Below, in pieces: positions 1 to 6,379 of a stretch of 14,424 nucleotides of DNA. The position numbers and the translations under genes are program-made. Each line of letters begins with the position of its first letter. Position 1 is the stretch's first letter. Where the stretch lies: NCBI GenBank assembly GCA_945971355.1, contig CAMFPD010000039.1, positions 1 to 14,424 of the forward strand. The letters run 5' to 3'. The notes under the pieces are model-generated. The model worked only from the letters and a program-made list of their open reading frames with translations, made no database searches and was not told the DNA's origin. The stretch is from an uncultured Lachnobacterium sp. GTDB taxonomy: Bacteria; Bacillota; Clostridia; Lachnospirales; Lachnospiraceae.

Positions 1-30
1 ATACTCTTTGAGCCGCGGAACTGTTGTAAT

Positions 31-87
31 TTTGTTTCTCGGAAATATATGTCTTCATTTTTTATGTACGATTATGCGGGGCAGCCT
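31..87. repeat. Degenerate single arm of the inverted-repeat element at 133-246
   Basis: Read on the plus strand, this stretch resembles the reverse complement of 133-195. Shared blocks in the same order are TGTTTCTC, AAATATAT, GTCTTC and GGCAGCC, with small gaps between them. It therefore looks like an older, decayed arm of the same element, pointing the opposite way to the left arm of the intact palindrome. I see no credible coding region in bases 1-247. Confidence 0.4.
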
Positions 88-132
88 GTAAAGAAACCAA
101 GCAAGCCGTGAAATAAACTGGAGTAATAAATC

Positions 133-246
133 GGGCTGCCAACGTAAACCTAAATAGAAGACAAGCATATATATTTATGAGAAACAATTTTTCGAATAAA
201 TAATATATGCTTGTCTTTATATTGTGTTATCTAAAATTGGCAGCCC
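133..246. repeat. Nested imperfect palindrome, possible MITE-like element
   Basis: The outer arms GGGCTGCCAA (133-142) and TTGGCAGCCC (237-246) are perfect 10-bp reverse complements. An inner pair, AAGACAAGCATATAT (158-172) and its exact reverse complement at 203-217, continues the pairing. Beyond that the pairing goes on with one bulged base, to a short AT-rich loop near 181-195. The whole 114-bp unit could fold as one long hairpin and sits immediately after the stop codon of the SGNH hydrolase gene. It lacks a clean U-tract, so it is not a standard terminator. No target-site duplication is evident. A small non-autonomous mobile element is one reading. Confidence 0.55.
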
Positions 247-247
247 C

Positions 248-1387
248 CTAGAGAGGGCAGCCCGCGAACAGTTCCAGAGGAATTGCATGGGCCATCTTCT
301 CATAAGCTCTTTCACTTGGATGCAGATGATCTCCGCTGTCATTACCCTCTGCAAAGGCTTCTGGGTGCTTCCCATCCCTTACAGCGGCATCGAAATCGAT
401 GCAGGCATCAAACAAATCTGTTGTCCTAATCCATTCATTAAACTGGTTTTTAACATCCTCTCTGAGCTTCTCATAGGTTCGCCAACCATAGATAGGAAGT
501 AGTGTTCCCCCGTATACCTTATAACCTTTTTCTCTGGCATACTTTATATATATTTTTTCCACACCCTCTATCAGATCAGCGGCTGTAGGCATATCAGACC
601 ATGGTCTGAATTTGTTCACTTCCACTCCTACCGGATGAATGATATCATTTATGCCATGCTGAATAATTACAGCATCTGCTCCAGCCACTTCCATCTCAAT
701 CGGAAATCTGGTAGCACCCTTTAATCCATAGGCGGCATATGTAATGCAGTCATATTGGCGCAGAATTCTTGTTCCACTTACAGCTCTTCTTATTACAGAT
801 ACATTTCTGATATTTTCATTCCACAATCTGATTGCCAGATAATCAGGCCATGACTGTGCTGTGATTGAATCCCCGTAGCATATAAAGGCATGATTCTCTT
901 CCTTGGTAAGCACATCTATTGTGTTAAGAAAATAGAACCAGTTAGTATTTCTAGTAAAATCATCTGGAAGTTCATCACTAAGTGCATAGTCTCCATAGGA
1001 ATAATATCCCTTTGACAATGGTCCCGTAATAAGTACTCCGGAATTCATCTGTGTAATCTCACCCAGATAAATACTTATATTTACATCAGTTCCAGCCTTT
1101 ACCTCATATGCAATTTCATCACTTGTCACTTCTTTGCCCTGCTGGATTTCAACCCATGTATTTCCTTCAAAAGTAATTGGTGTTTTCTCCACATATACTT
1201 TTGAAAGTGTTACAGGTTCTGTTCCCGTAATATTTGAAAAATGAAGCCTAAGTGCACTTCCATCAAAAACCATTCTAACCGGGTATCTAAGAGTTATATC
1301 CTTGGCATACATAGCTTCCTTCTGGTCTGCAATTGAAGTTGCATTTCCCCAACAGGCTACCCATTTTGTATATTCGTTGTCATACAT
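248..1387 (-). CDS. SGNH/GDSL-family hydrolase
   Basis: This is a 379-residue serine hydrolase of the SGNH/GDSL superfamily, probably an esterase acting on an acylated or acetylated carbohydrate. The C-terminal half carries the four blocks: GDS (172-174, nucleophile Ser174), SGT with Gly205 (block II), GIND (245-248, Asn247 for the oxyanion hole), and DHLHPS (353-358, Asp353 and His356 completing the triad). The N-terminal 150 residues look like a beta-rich accessory domain, as in two-domain SGNH esterases. No signal peptide is visible, so a cytoplasmic location is likely. The ATG at 1387 is preceded by GGAGG (1397-1401) at good spacing, which fixes the start. The gene appears to be monocistronic and ends directly against the palindrome at 133-246. 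Family assignment is firm; substrate is unknown. Confidence 0.88.
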   Translation of the reverse strand: MYDNEYTKWVACWGNATSIADQKEAMYAKDITLRYPVRMVFDGSALRLHFSNITGTEPVTLSKVYVEKTPITFEGNTWVEIQQGKEVTSDEIAYEVKAGTDVNISIYLGEITQMNSGVLITGPLSKGYYSYGDYALSDELPDDFTRNTNWFYFLNTIDVLTKEENHAFICYGDSITAQSWPDYLAIRLWNENIRNVSVIRRAVSGTRILRQYDCITYAAYGLKGATRFPIEMEVAGADAVIIQHGINDIIHPVGVEVNKFRPWSDMPTAADLIEGVEKIYIKYAREKGYKVYGGTLLPIYGWRTYEKLREDVKNQFNEWIRTTDLFDACIDFDAAVRDGKHPEAFAEGNDSGDHLHPSERAYEKMAHAIPLELFAGCPL

Positions 1388-1440
1388 GTATGCATTCCTC
1401 CATTTTTAAAATTTAATTTTACGCTTATCATACTGCCTGA

Positions 1441-1601
1441 TTGGACTTTTATATTAAAATTCAGCTGTTTATATACTAAAAAATGCCATATTTCTAATAG
1501 ATCCATATTTTTTTAGAAAAATGTTTTAGATAAAAAATAAAAAAGTCCACTTTCCAATTATTTTGTGTATATTTATCATAATACATAACAGAAAAGTCCA
1601 A
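1441..1601. repeat. GGACTTTT palindromic elements, intergenic copy 1
   Basis: This gap contains TTGGACTTTT at 1441-1450 and the opposite orientation AAAAGTCCA at 1541-1549 and AAAAGTCCAA at 1592-1601. The first and second sites, or the first and third, form inverted repeats enclosing AT-rich DNA; pairing of the first two continues weakly inward (ATATTA against AATAAA). The same motif recurs near 10331-10490 and 13082-13141. The left-most site lies about 55 bp upstream of the SGNH hydrolase start, so it could also affect that gene's promoter. Confidence 0.5.
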
Positions 1602-1611
1602 AACATGAGAT

Positions 1612-1643
1612 AAAAAAAGAACACTGCTCAAGTCAGTGTTCTT
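1612..1643 (-). terminator. Rho-independent terminator downstream of tRNA-Glu
   Basis: AGAACACTG (1618-1626) pairs perfectly with CAGTGTTCT (1634-1642) around a 7-nt loop. On the minus strand the stem is followed by a run of seven T (1612-1618). It lies about 30 bp past the 3' end of the tRNA gene. Confidence 0.85.
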
Positions 1644-1672
1644 CGGGTTGGGCTGTATTAATTTACAGTGAG

Positions 1673-1744
1673 CAGTCCGTACGGGAATCGAACCCGTGTT
1701 TCCGCCGTGAGAGGGCGGCGTCTTAACCGCTTGACCAACGAACC
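1673..1744 (-). tRNA. tRNA-Glu, anticodon CTC
   Basis: Reading the minus strand, a 72-nt cloverleaf folds completely. The acceptor stem is GGTTCGT/ACGGACT with two G-U pairs, the D arm carries GGTTAA, the anticodon stem CCGCC/GGCGG closes loop CTCTCAC with anticodon CTC, and the T arm is ACGGG-TTCGATT-CCCGT. The body resembles bacterial tRNA-Glu genes. The discriminator is G and no CCA is encoded, so CCA must be added after transcription. It has its own promoter and terminator and is a single-gene unit. The CTC isoacceptor would read GAG codons. Confidence 0.93.
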
Positions 1745-1751
1745 GTGTATT

Positions 1752-1780
1752 ATAATATCAAATGAATAGGTTCGAGTCAA
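1752..1780 (-). promoter_or_regulatory. Sigma-A type promoter of tRNA-Glu
   Basis: On the minus strand TTGACT (1775-1780) and TATTAT (1752-1757) are separated by 17 bp, placing transcription start just ahead of the mature tRNA 5' end at 1744. An overlapping TATAAT (1749-1754) would give a less usual 20-bp spacer. Confidence 0.7.
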
Positions 1781-1844
1781 GCACTTTTTTTAATTTTTTG
1801 GATTATTTTTTATTTTTTGCAATATACCCTCTTGCATATTCAGA

Positions 1845-2714
1845 TTATCTGTTTTTGTTCTTCAAATTCAGTCTCTGTTCCAACTCTTTAATGAATACTT
1901 CCATATGTGATTTCTCAACCTTTGGATGACGGTATCCCTTAACTCGCCTAAGGGCAGACTTTCTGAATATACCCATATTGTTGACGAGCTGTTCCACTTT
2001 CTCTCGCGACAATCGCTCACGCTCTGTCTGGTATCTCAACTCTGCAGACTGTTTTGCATTTTCCATGGCCAAAGCAGCCTCATTCTTCTTATCTTCAATA
2101 ATTTCGCTGGCCTGTGCTTTTTTCTCAAATACGCCATTGAAAAACTCATCCATACGCTTGTTTAGAGAATCCTCCAAATTTACAATATTATTGCTGAAAT
2201 CTGTGAGTGCAGATACTGTAAGTGTGGTATCTATTGCAACAAGGGCCATAAATATAAGTCCAAACAATTCATACATGATAGGATTCATCCAATGGGTAAG
2301 CCACTTGGTAAATGGAGCTATGTAGTAAATTACCAGCAGTCCTGCAATTCCAAATCCTACTGAATAGGGAAAACACACTCTTCCATTTATGTTAAGCGGC
2401 TTGTCATGATAATCCCACCAATATGCATGAAACAGTTTCTCCAATGCCCATGAAGTAACATACTCAAGCACTATACTTCCAAAAAACGCTACAAGAAAAA
2501 TCTGCCACCACTTAAAGACCGCTCCATTTGCAGTTACTAAATCATAAATAATGGTGATTCCTGCGCCGCCTGCTCCATATATTGGACACAACGGTCCATA
2601 CAGAAATCCTCTGTTTTCCCATTTACCTGCTCTCAAGGTACAGTAAATACTCTCATATATCCATCCCATACAGCTGAATATTACAAAATACACAAAATAT
2701 TTGCTAAGCCACAT
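1845..2714 (-). CDS. CmpB-like putative ABC transporter permease (PF06541-type membrane protein)
   Basis: This 289-residue membrane protein resembles the family named ABC_trans_CmpB (putative ABC-transporter type IV), widespread in Clostridia and without an experimentally settled role. About five hydrophobic segments are visible, near residues 5-24, 45-62, 70-90, 115-136 and 147-170. Conserved-looking loops include GWIYES (17-22), NRGFLYGPLCPIYG (34-47) and LEYVTSWALEKLF (83-95). The C-terminal 110 residues are charged and helical, rich in Glu, Lys and Gln, and probably form a cytoplasmic coiled coil; such tails vary in this family. ATG at 2714 has AGGAGA at 2721-2726. It lies 49 bp after the ABC-F reading frames on the same strand, with no strong promoter between, so cotranscription is likely. 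Transport activity is inferred from the family name only. Confidence 0.8.
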   Translation of the reverse strand: MWLSKYFVYFVIFSCMGWIYESIYCTLRAGKWENRGFLYGPLCPIYGAGGAGITIIYDLVTANGAVFKWWQIFLVAFFGSIVLEYVTSWALEKLFHAYWWDYHDKPLNINGRVCFPYSVGFGIAGLLVIYYIAPFTKWLTHWMNPIMYELFGLIFMALVAIDTTLTVSALTDFSNNIVNLEDSLNKRMDEFFNGVFEKKAQASEIIEDKKNEAALAMENAKQSAELRYQTERERLSREKVEQLVNNMGIFRKSALRRVKGYRHPKVEKSHMEVFIKELEQRLNLKNKNR

Positions 2715-2763
2715 ATAATGTCTCCTATTTTCTAAATGCTATATTTATTATTTCTTCTGCTAT

Positions 2764-3300
2764 TTAAAGCTTTAGTTCCTCCAGATACATATCGTACCAC
2801 TTAAGGCACTCATATGTCCAATTATCAATAGCTTCATTAAGCTTTTCTTCATCCCATATGAGAAGCTGTCTATCCACCTCTGCTCTGGCTTCCTCTATTG
2901 GCTCTGCCGCCAGTCTAAGCCGCCAGTCAATATAGGCTTCCTCTGTGTTTATCTCACGAAGTCTGTGTCTCTCAGGTTTAGGCACAGCTCTCAGTCCTGC
3001 CACCAACGCCTGATTCTCTGCCTCCATAAGAGCAGACAATTCTTCTGTATCCTGAGTTTTGCAATGAGTTAGATAATGCTCATACCCAAATGGGTAATAC
3101 ATTACCCTGTCTTCTTCAAACACAAGAATCGCATCTGCAACCTGAGATATAAAGTACCTGTCATGAGATACAAAAAGCATAGTTCCTGTATATGCTTTAA
3201 ATGCTGCCTCCAAGGTTTCCTTCGCTTTTATATCCATATGGTTTGTAGGCTCATCCAATAACATAAAATTCGGTCTGCCTGTTATGAGTTCGCTCAGCAT
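2764..3300 (-). pseudogene. Displaced C-terminal part of the ABC-F ATPase gene, cut off by a frameshifting duplication
   Basis: This 178-residue frame starts at a methionine inside the ABC-F second ATPase domain (the Met of SRLM) and runs to the probable original C-terminus, ending in EELKL. It repeats the second-domain Walker B (MLLDEP), the switch SHD and the tail of the neighbouring frame, then adds about 48 residues (from EEARAEVDRQLL onward) that the upstream frame lost. It lacks any Walker A or signature motif of its own and cannot be a working ATPase. The only candidate ribosome binding site, AGGAGA, is about 13 nt from the ATG, rather far. It is most simply the tail of a gene once about 606 residues long, separated by the 433-bp tandem duplication. 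Weak internal translation is possible but not shown. Confidence 0.8.
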
Positions 3301-3317
3301 GAGTCTTGACTTTTCTC
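2885..3317. repeat. Tandem direct repeat, copy A (433 bp), inside the ABC-F gene
   Basis: This copy matches 3318-3750 at a constant offset of 433 bp. By eye I find only three mismatches, all close to the edges: 2892 (C) against 3325 (T), 3295 (C) against 3728 (A) and 3310 (C) against 3743 (T). The outer limits share only a few bases (CTCCT / CTGG), so the junction looks like a micro-homology join. Because 433 is not a multiple of three, the second pass of the sequence is read in another frame. Confidence 0.93.
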
Positions 3318-5002
3318 CTGGCTTTCTCTATTGGCTCTGCCGCCAGTCTAAGCCGCCAGTCAATATAGGCTTCCTCTGTGTTTATCTCACGAAGTCTGTG
3401 TCTCTCAGGTTTAGGCACAGCTCTCAGTCCTGCCACCAACGCCTGATTCTCTGCCTCCATAAGAGCAGACAATTCTTCTGTATCCTGAGTTTTGCAATGA
3501 GTTAGATAATGCTCATACCCAAATGGGTAATACATTACCCTGTCTTCTTCAAACACAAGAATCGCATCTGCAACCTGAGATATAAAGTACCTGTCATGAG
3601 ATACAAAAAGCATAGTTCCTGTATATGCTTTAAATGCTGCCTCCAAGGTTTCCTTCGCTTTTATATCCATATGGTTTGTAGGCTCATCCAATAACATAAA
3701 ATTCGGTCTGCCTGTTATGAGTTCGCTAAGCATGAGTCTTGATTTTTCTCCTCCAGATAAATCAGACACTTTCTTTGCCACATCCTGGCCGGAAAACAGG
3801 TACATTCCCAAAGTGTTTCTCACTTCCTTTTCAGTCATTACAGGAAATAAATCATGAAAATGCTCAAGCACTGATTTTTCGGACTGCACTGCAGCCGTCT
3901 GCTGGTCAAAGTAACCCATAAGTACATTGTTTCCAAGTCCACCTTTTCCCTCTATAGCCTCCAGCTCACCAGCCACAGTTTTGAGAAAAGTTGTCTTACC
4001 AGTTCCATTGGCACCTATTATACCGATTTTCTGGCCTCGTCTTATTCTAATGGACAGCTCTTTTATAGCCTTTTTGTTGTAACCAATCTTGAGATGTTCT
4101 GCCTCGTACACCCACTTAGGTCCAAGTACTAACGGCTCTATTGGACCAGTAAAAAAGCTGGCATTCTCCGGTTTTGGACACTCTATTATCTCCATACGCT
4201 CTATTATGGACTTTCTTGAGCGGGCAAAACTTGCCTTGCTTGGCTTATGCTTAAACTTCTCTATAAGGTCATTGAGCCTTTTCAGCTCTGCCTGCTGCCT
4301 CTCGTATGCCTTAGTCTGCAGCTTTATATCCTTTGCCTTCTGCTGTCTATACTGAGTATAATTGCCAGCATATCTTTTCAGCTTATTTCTGTCTAGCTCA
4401 TATACAGCAGTGACAACTCTGTCCAAAAAGAATCTGTCATGGGATACGAAAATTACAGCACTTGGATATGTCTTCATGTACTCCTCAAGCCATTCCACAG
4501 TCTCTATATCAAGATGGTTAGTAGGCTCATCAAGAAGCAGTATATCAGGTTTTTCCAACAGCAGACGGATGAGACTTATTTTGGTCTGTTCGCCCCCTGA
4601 AAACTCTTTTAACTGCTTCTTCTTGTCATTCTTTTCAAATCCAAAGCCCACGAAAAGTCTGTCATATTCCATCTCATATGCGTATCTCTCTTTAGAAAAG
4701 CTTTCCCTCTCAGGACAGCCTTCCAAAAGCAGTTCTTCTATGGTTTTATCTGCATCCTGCTCATTGCTCTGACGAAGCATCCCTACAGTAACTTTCCGTG
4801 ATGTTCTGATACCTGGAGTAGTCCTCTTATCATCACGTTCTAATTCAAGTTCTCCTGCAATAAGCTTAAGCAGGGTTGTTTTCCCTGCTCCATTTGGTCC
4901 TACGACAGCTATTTTCTCTTTTTCTTTTATTTCAAAATCTATGTGATCCAGTATGGTGGTTCCCCCCACTGATACCGTTCCATTAATAATCTGATATAAC
5001 AC
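3251..5002 (-). CDS. ABC-F subfamily ATPase with frameshifted C-terminus
   Basis: This is a soluble protein with two ATP-binding cassettes and no membrane segments, the layout of ABC-F proteins that act on ribosomes as translation factors or antibiotic-resistance (target protection) factors. Domain 1 has Walker A GPNGAGKT (35-42), signature FSGGEQ (134-139), Walker B LLLDEP (155-160) and SHD (187-189). A charged helical linker (about 205-285) precedes domain 2: Walker A GANGTGKT (330-337), LSGGE (415-419), MLLDEP (436-441), SHD (468-470). The first 559 residues follow the ancestral frame; after AAEPIE the frame enters the second repeat copy out of register and adds 24 unrelated residues before a stop. 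Both ATPase domains are complete, so function may survive. The start is GTG at 5002, one base after the upstream stop, suggesting translational coupling. I cannot tell a housekeeping factor from a resistance subtype. Confidence 0.9.
   Translation of the reverse strand: MLYQIINGTVSVGGTTILDHIDFEIKEKEKIAVVGPNGAGKTTLLKLIAGELELERDDKRTTPGIRTSRKVTVGMLRQSNEQDADKTIEELLLEGCPERESFSKERYAYEMEYDRLFVGFGFEKNDKKKQLKEFSGGEQTKISLIRLLLEKPDILLLDEPTNHLDIETVEWLEEYMKTYPSAVIFVSHDRFFLDRVVTAVYELDRNKLKRYAGNYTQYRQQKAKDIKLQTKAYERQQAELKRLNDLIEKFKHKPSKASFARSRKSIIERMEIIECPKPENASFFTGPIEPLVLGPKWVYEAEHLKIGYNKKAIKELSIRIRRGQKIGIIGANGTGKTTFLKTVAGELEAIEGKGGLGNNVLMGYFDQQTAAVQSEKSVLEHFHDLFPVMTEKEVRNTLGMYLFSGQDVAKKVSDLSGGEKSRLMLSELITGRPNFMLLDEPTNHMDIKAKETLEAAFKAYTGTMLFVSHDRYFISQVADAILVFEEDRVMYYPFGYEHYLTHCKTQDTEELSALMEAENQALVAGLRAVPKPERHRLREINTEEAYIDWRLRLAAEPIEKARRKVKTHAERTHNRQTEFYVIG
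3318..3750. repeat. Tandem direct repeat, copy B (433 bp), inside the ABC-F gene
   Basis: This copy is joined to intact upstream ABC-F coding sequence and keeps the original frame from the second LSGGE region to AAEPIE. At its lower edge it runs directly into copy A, where reading shifts frame and ends at 3251. The substitutions at 3728 and 3743 are synonymous in the ABC-F frame; that at 3325 changes Glu to Lys at the junction. Confidence 0.93.
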
Positions 5003-5003
5003 T

Positions 5004-5231
5004 TTATTTCAAATCCTTAAGACTATTAAACAAATCCAAATCCGACTGCAACACTTTCATGTTTGAAGTAACAGGTTCCTCTCCTGGCTTTGTCACTGTT
5101 ATTTCAATTACAGTTCCTTCCTGTACTCCGCCTTTAAACACATAGCTCAAAAAAGACACAAATTTAGGGTGATTAGCCTGAAATGTCTTCTGTGCCTGCA
5201 TTAATTTCATCATATTTGCTGGGTTCATCAT
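5004..5231 (-). CDS. Conserved small protein, function unknown
   Basis: This encodes 75 residues with no signal peptide or membrane segment. The N-terminal half is helical and basic (PANMMKLMQAQKTF at 4-17, then HPKF and a short hydrophobic stretch). The C-terminal half looks like beta hairpins, including GTVIEITVTKPGEEPVTS (39-56), and the end is an acidic/hydrophobic helix. I recall similar short proteins in Clostridia annotated only as hypothetical; this is memory, not a search. The start ATG at 5231 has GGAGGA at 5241-5246; a second ATG follows at once and is less well placed. It is the first gene of the unit under the promoter at 5268-5297, and its stop is one base from the ABC-F start codon. 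Confidence 0.8.
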   Translation of the reverse strand: MMNPANMMKLMQAQKTFQANHPKFVSFLSYVFKGGVQEGTVIEITVTKPGEEPVTSNMKVLQSDLDLFNSLKDLK

Positions 5232-5267
5232 AATTATTTATCCTCCACACTTTGTAGTATTCTTACC

Positions 5268-5297
5268 ATTATAAACTTGTGCAAAATCCATTGTCAA
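5268..5297 (-). promoter_or_regulatory. Near-consensus sigma-A promoter for the small protein/ABC-F/CmpB unit
   Basis: On the minus strand TTGACA (5292-5297) and TATAAT (5268-5273), both perfect hexamers, are 18 bp apart. They lie about 37 bp upstream of the 75-residue gene. No attenuator or leader hairpin of the kind seen before some antibiotic-induced ABC-F genes is visible, and the leader is too short for one. Confidence 0.8.
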
Positions 5298-5468
5298 GCC
5301 GACTGACCGCTGCCCAGATGGGATATAATTATTTTATTGGTTAAATAGTTGTTGCGTCGTACTTATTTAGGAATTATAATTTAATCGAAGGAATATGTAG
5401 TAAATTACTTCCTTTTCTGATATACTTAGAAAATCACGTATATTAGCATTTTAGCTATTAAATCATTT

Positions 5469-6152
5469 TTGAATAATACAAGTTTACAAATGAAATATCA
5501 CTTACCCTTTGGGATACGACTTAATAAAAATGACAGTTCTTCTTATATCAGTAAAGAAGAATATGTTAAACTTTCACACTATGCTACCGATAATAAAATT
5601 AAACTGGAAGGCTTTAAAAAATTTAAAGGTAACATCAAAGATATAATGGAATTAATAGATGATATAGTCGTCATTGCACAGGACTTTCCTCTTATACTTG
5701 ATGATTATAAATCAGTTGTGCTATCACTTGATACAGCATCTTGTGATGACGATTTTTCTACTACAGTAATGCATATTGTATATCTTAACGCGAGTTTATA
5801 TAACGATATTGATTATCTTAAATCTGAATATGAACTAGCTGTCGAACAAGGAAAATTTGTACAAGGCACTGATTATCACAGTGTGATTAGACATGAAATT
5901 GGTCATGTCGTAGCTAATAAGTATAAAATAGACACAATGGCTGTAGCCCAATCTATTTTCCCTGGCAAAACTAAAGCTGAACTTATTGAATATGTTAAAA
6001 ATAACGTATCTTTGTATGCTGCTACTTACAACGATGGTCGAGAATTTATATCTGAATGCTTTTCTGCATATTATAGTAATGTAGCAAATGATTTTGAGAT
6101 TAATTATGTTAAAGGTTGTATGGAATATGGTAAAGGAGGTAATGTTCTATGA
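5469..6152 (+). CDS. HExxH zinc-metallopeptidase-like protein, possible phage-derived effector domain
   Basis: This 227-residue protein carries HEIGHVVAN at 142-150 (zinc ligands His142 and His146, catalytic Glu143) and, about 46 residues on, REFISECFSAYY (191-202), where Glu192 or Glu196 could be the third zinc ligand of a gluzincin-type site. The layout resembles peptidase domains found at the C-termini of some phage head-morphogenesis (MuF-type) proteins and in anthrax lethal-factor-like proteins; that comparison is from memory. The frame opens with TTG at 5469 with no ribosome binding site; ATG at 5490 also lacks one. The gene may have lost its 5' end, or be a domain cut from a larger protein. 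No signal peptide is seen. It overlaps the next gene by four bases (ATGA) and lies on the strand opposite to its neighbours, in a segment that looks inserted. Confidence 0.7.
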   Translation: MNNTSLQMKYHLPFGIRLNKNDSSSYISKEEYVKLSHYATDNKIKLEGFKKFKGNIKDIMELIDDIVVIAQDFPLILDDYKSVVLSLDTASCDDDFSTTVMHIVYLNASLYNDIDYLKSEYELAVEQGKFVQGTDYHSVIRHEIGHVVANKYKIDTMAVAQSIFPGKTKAELIEYVKNNVSLYAATYNDGREFISECFSAYYSNVANDFEINYVKGCMEYGKGGNVL

Positions 6153-6334
6153 CAAGAAACAGTACAAGAGCACATTGGCTTACAAATGAGAAATGGTACA
6201 AGATTGTTGATGGAAAATTTCAATTAACTCCTGAGGCACCTCCTGAAGCAAAGAGAAGTTTTGCAGAGTGGAATAGACCTAAGAAAATGACACTTAAACG
6301 TATGCTTAGGACTATTCGAGCTTTTTTCTTTTAA
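6149..6334 (+). CDS. Small basic protein coupled to the metallopeptidase, function unknown
   Basis: This encodes 61 residues starting at ATG 6149, with a strong GGAGG (6135-6139) nine bases upstream and a 4-bp overlap with the preceding stop codon. The two are clearly one transcriptional and translational unit. The N-terminal half is polar and aromatic (HWLTNEKWYKI at 9-19, then FQLTPEAPPEAKRSF). The C-terminal third is strongly basic and hydrophobic (KKMTLKRMLRTIRAFFF), which could form an amphipathic membrane-binding helix. No known domain is recognised. Because it is tied to a potentially toxic peptidase, an immunity or accessory role is one possibility, but nothing in the sequence proves it. 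The terminator at 6351-6373 closes the unit. Confidence 0.7.
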   Translation: MTRNSTRAHWLTNEKWYKIVDGKFQLTPEAPPEAKRSFAEWNRPKKMTLKRMLRTIRAFFF

Positions 6335-6350
6335 TTATTTTCATAATAAA

Positions 6351-6373
6351 AGCCACCTCAAATTGAGGTGGCT
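6351..6373. terminator. Bidirectional terminator hairpin between convergent units
   Basis: AGCCACCTC (6351-6359) pairs with GAGGTGGCT (6365-6373) around AAATTG; two more A-T pairs are possible. On the minus strand the stem is followed by TTTTATTAT, a fair U-rich tail serving the kinase and the peptidase stub. On the plus strand the tail (CTTACTTT) is weaker. Confidence 0.75.
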
Positions 6374-6379
6374 CTTACT

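Noticed and set aside
133..246. Possible integron attC site
   Set aside because: Length and imperfect palindromy fit, but the ends do not match the RYYYAAC / GTRRRRY-type core sites and no integrase is present.
3509..3694. Identical plus-strand frames of 61 codons at 3076-3261 and 3509-3694
   Set aside because: Both are antisense shadows of the ABC-F gene, repeated only because of the 433-bp duplication.
5268..5468. Leader attenuator or riboswitch controlling the ABC-F operon
   Set aside because: The leader between promoter and first gene is only about 30 nt and has no hairpin or leader peptide; the upstream DNA shows no conserved fold I can recognise.
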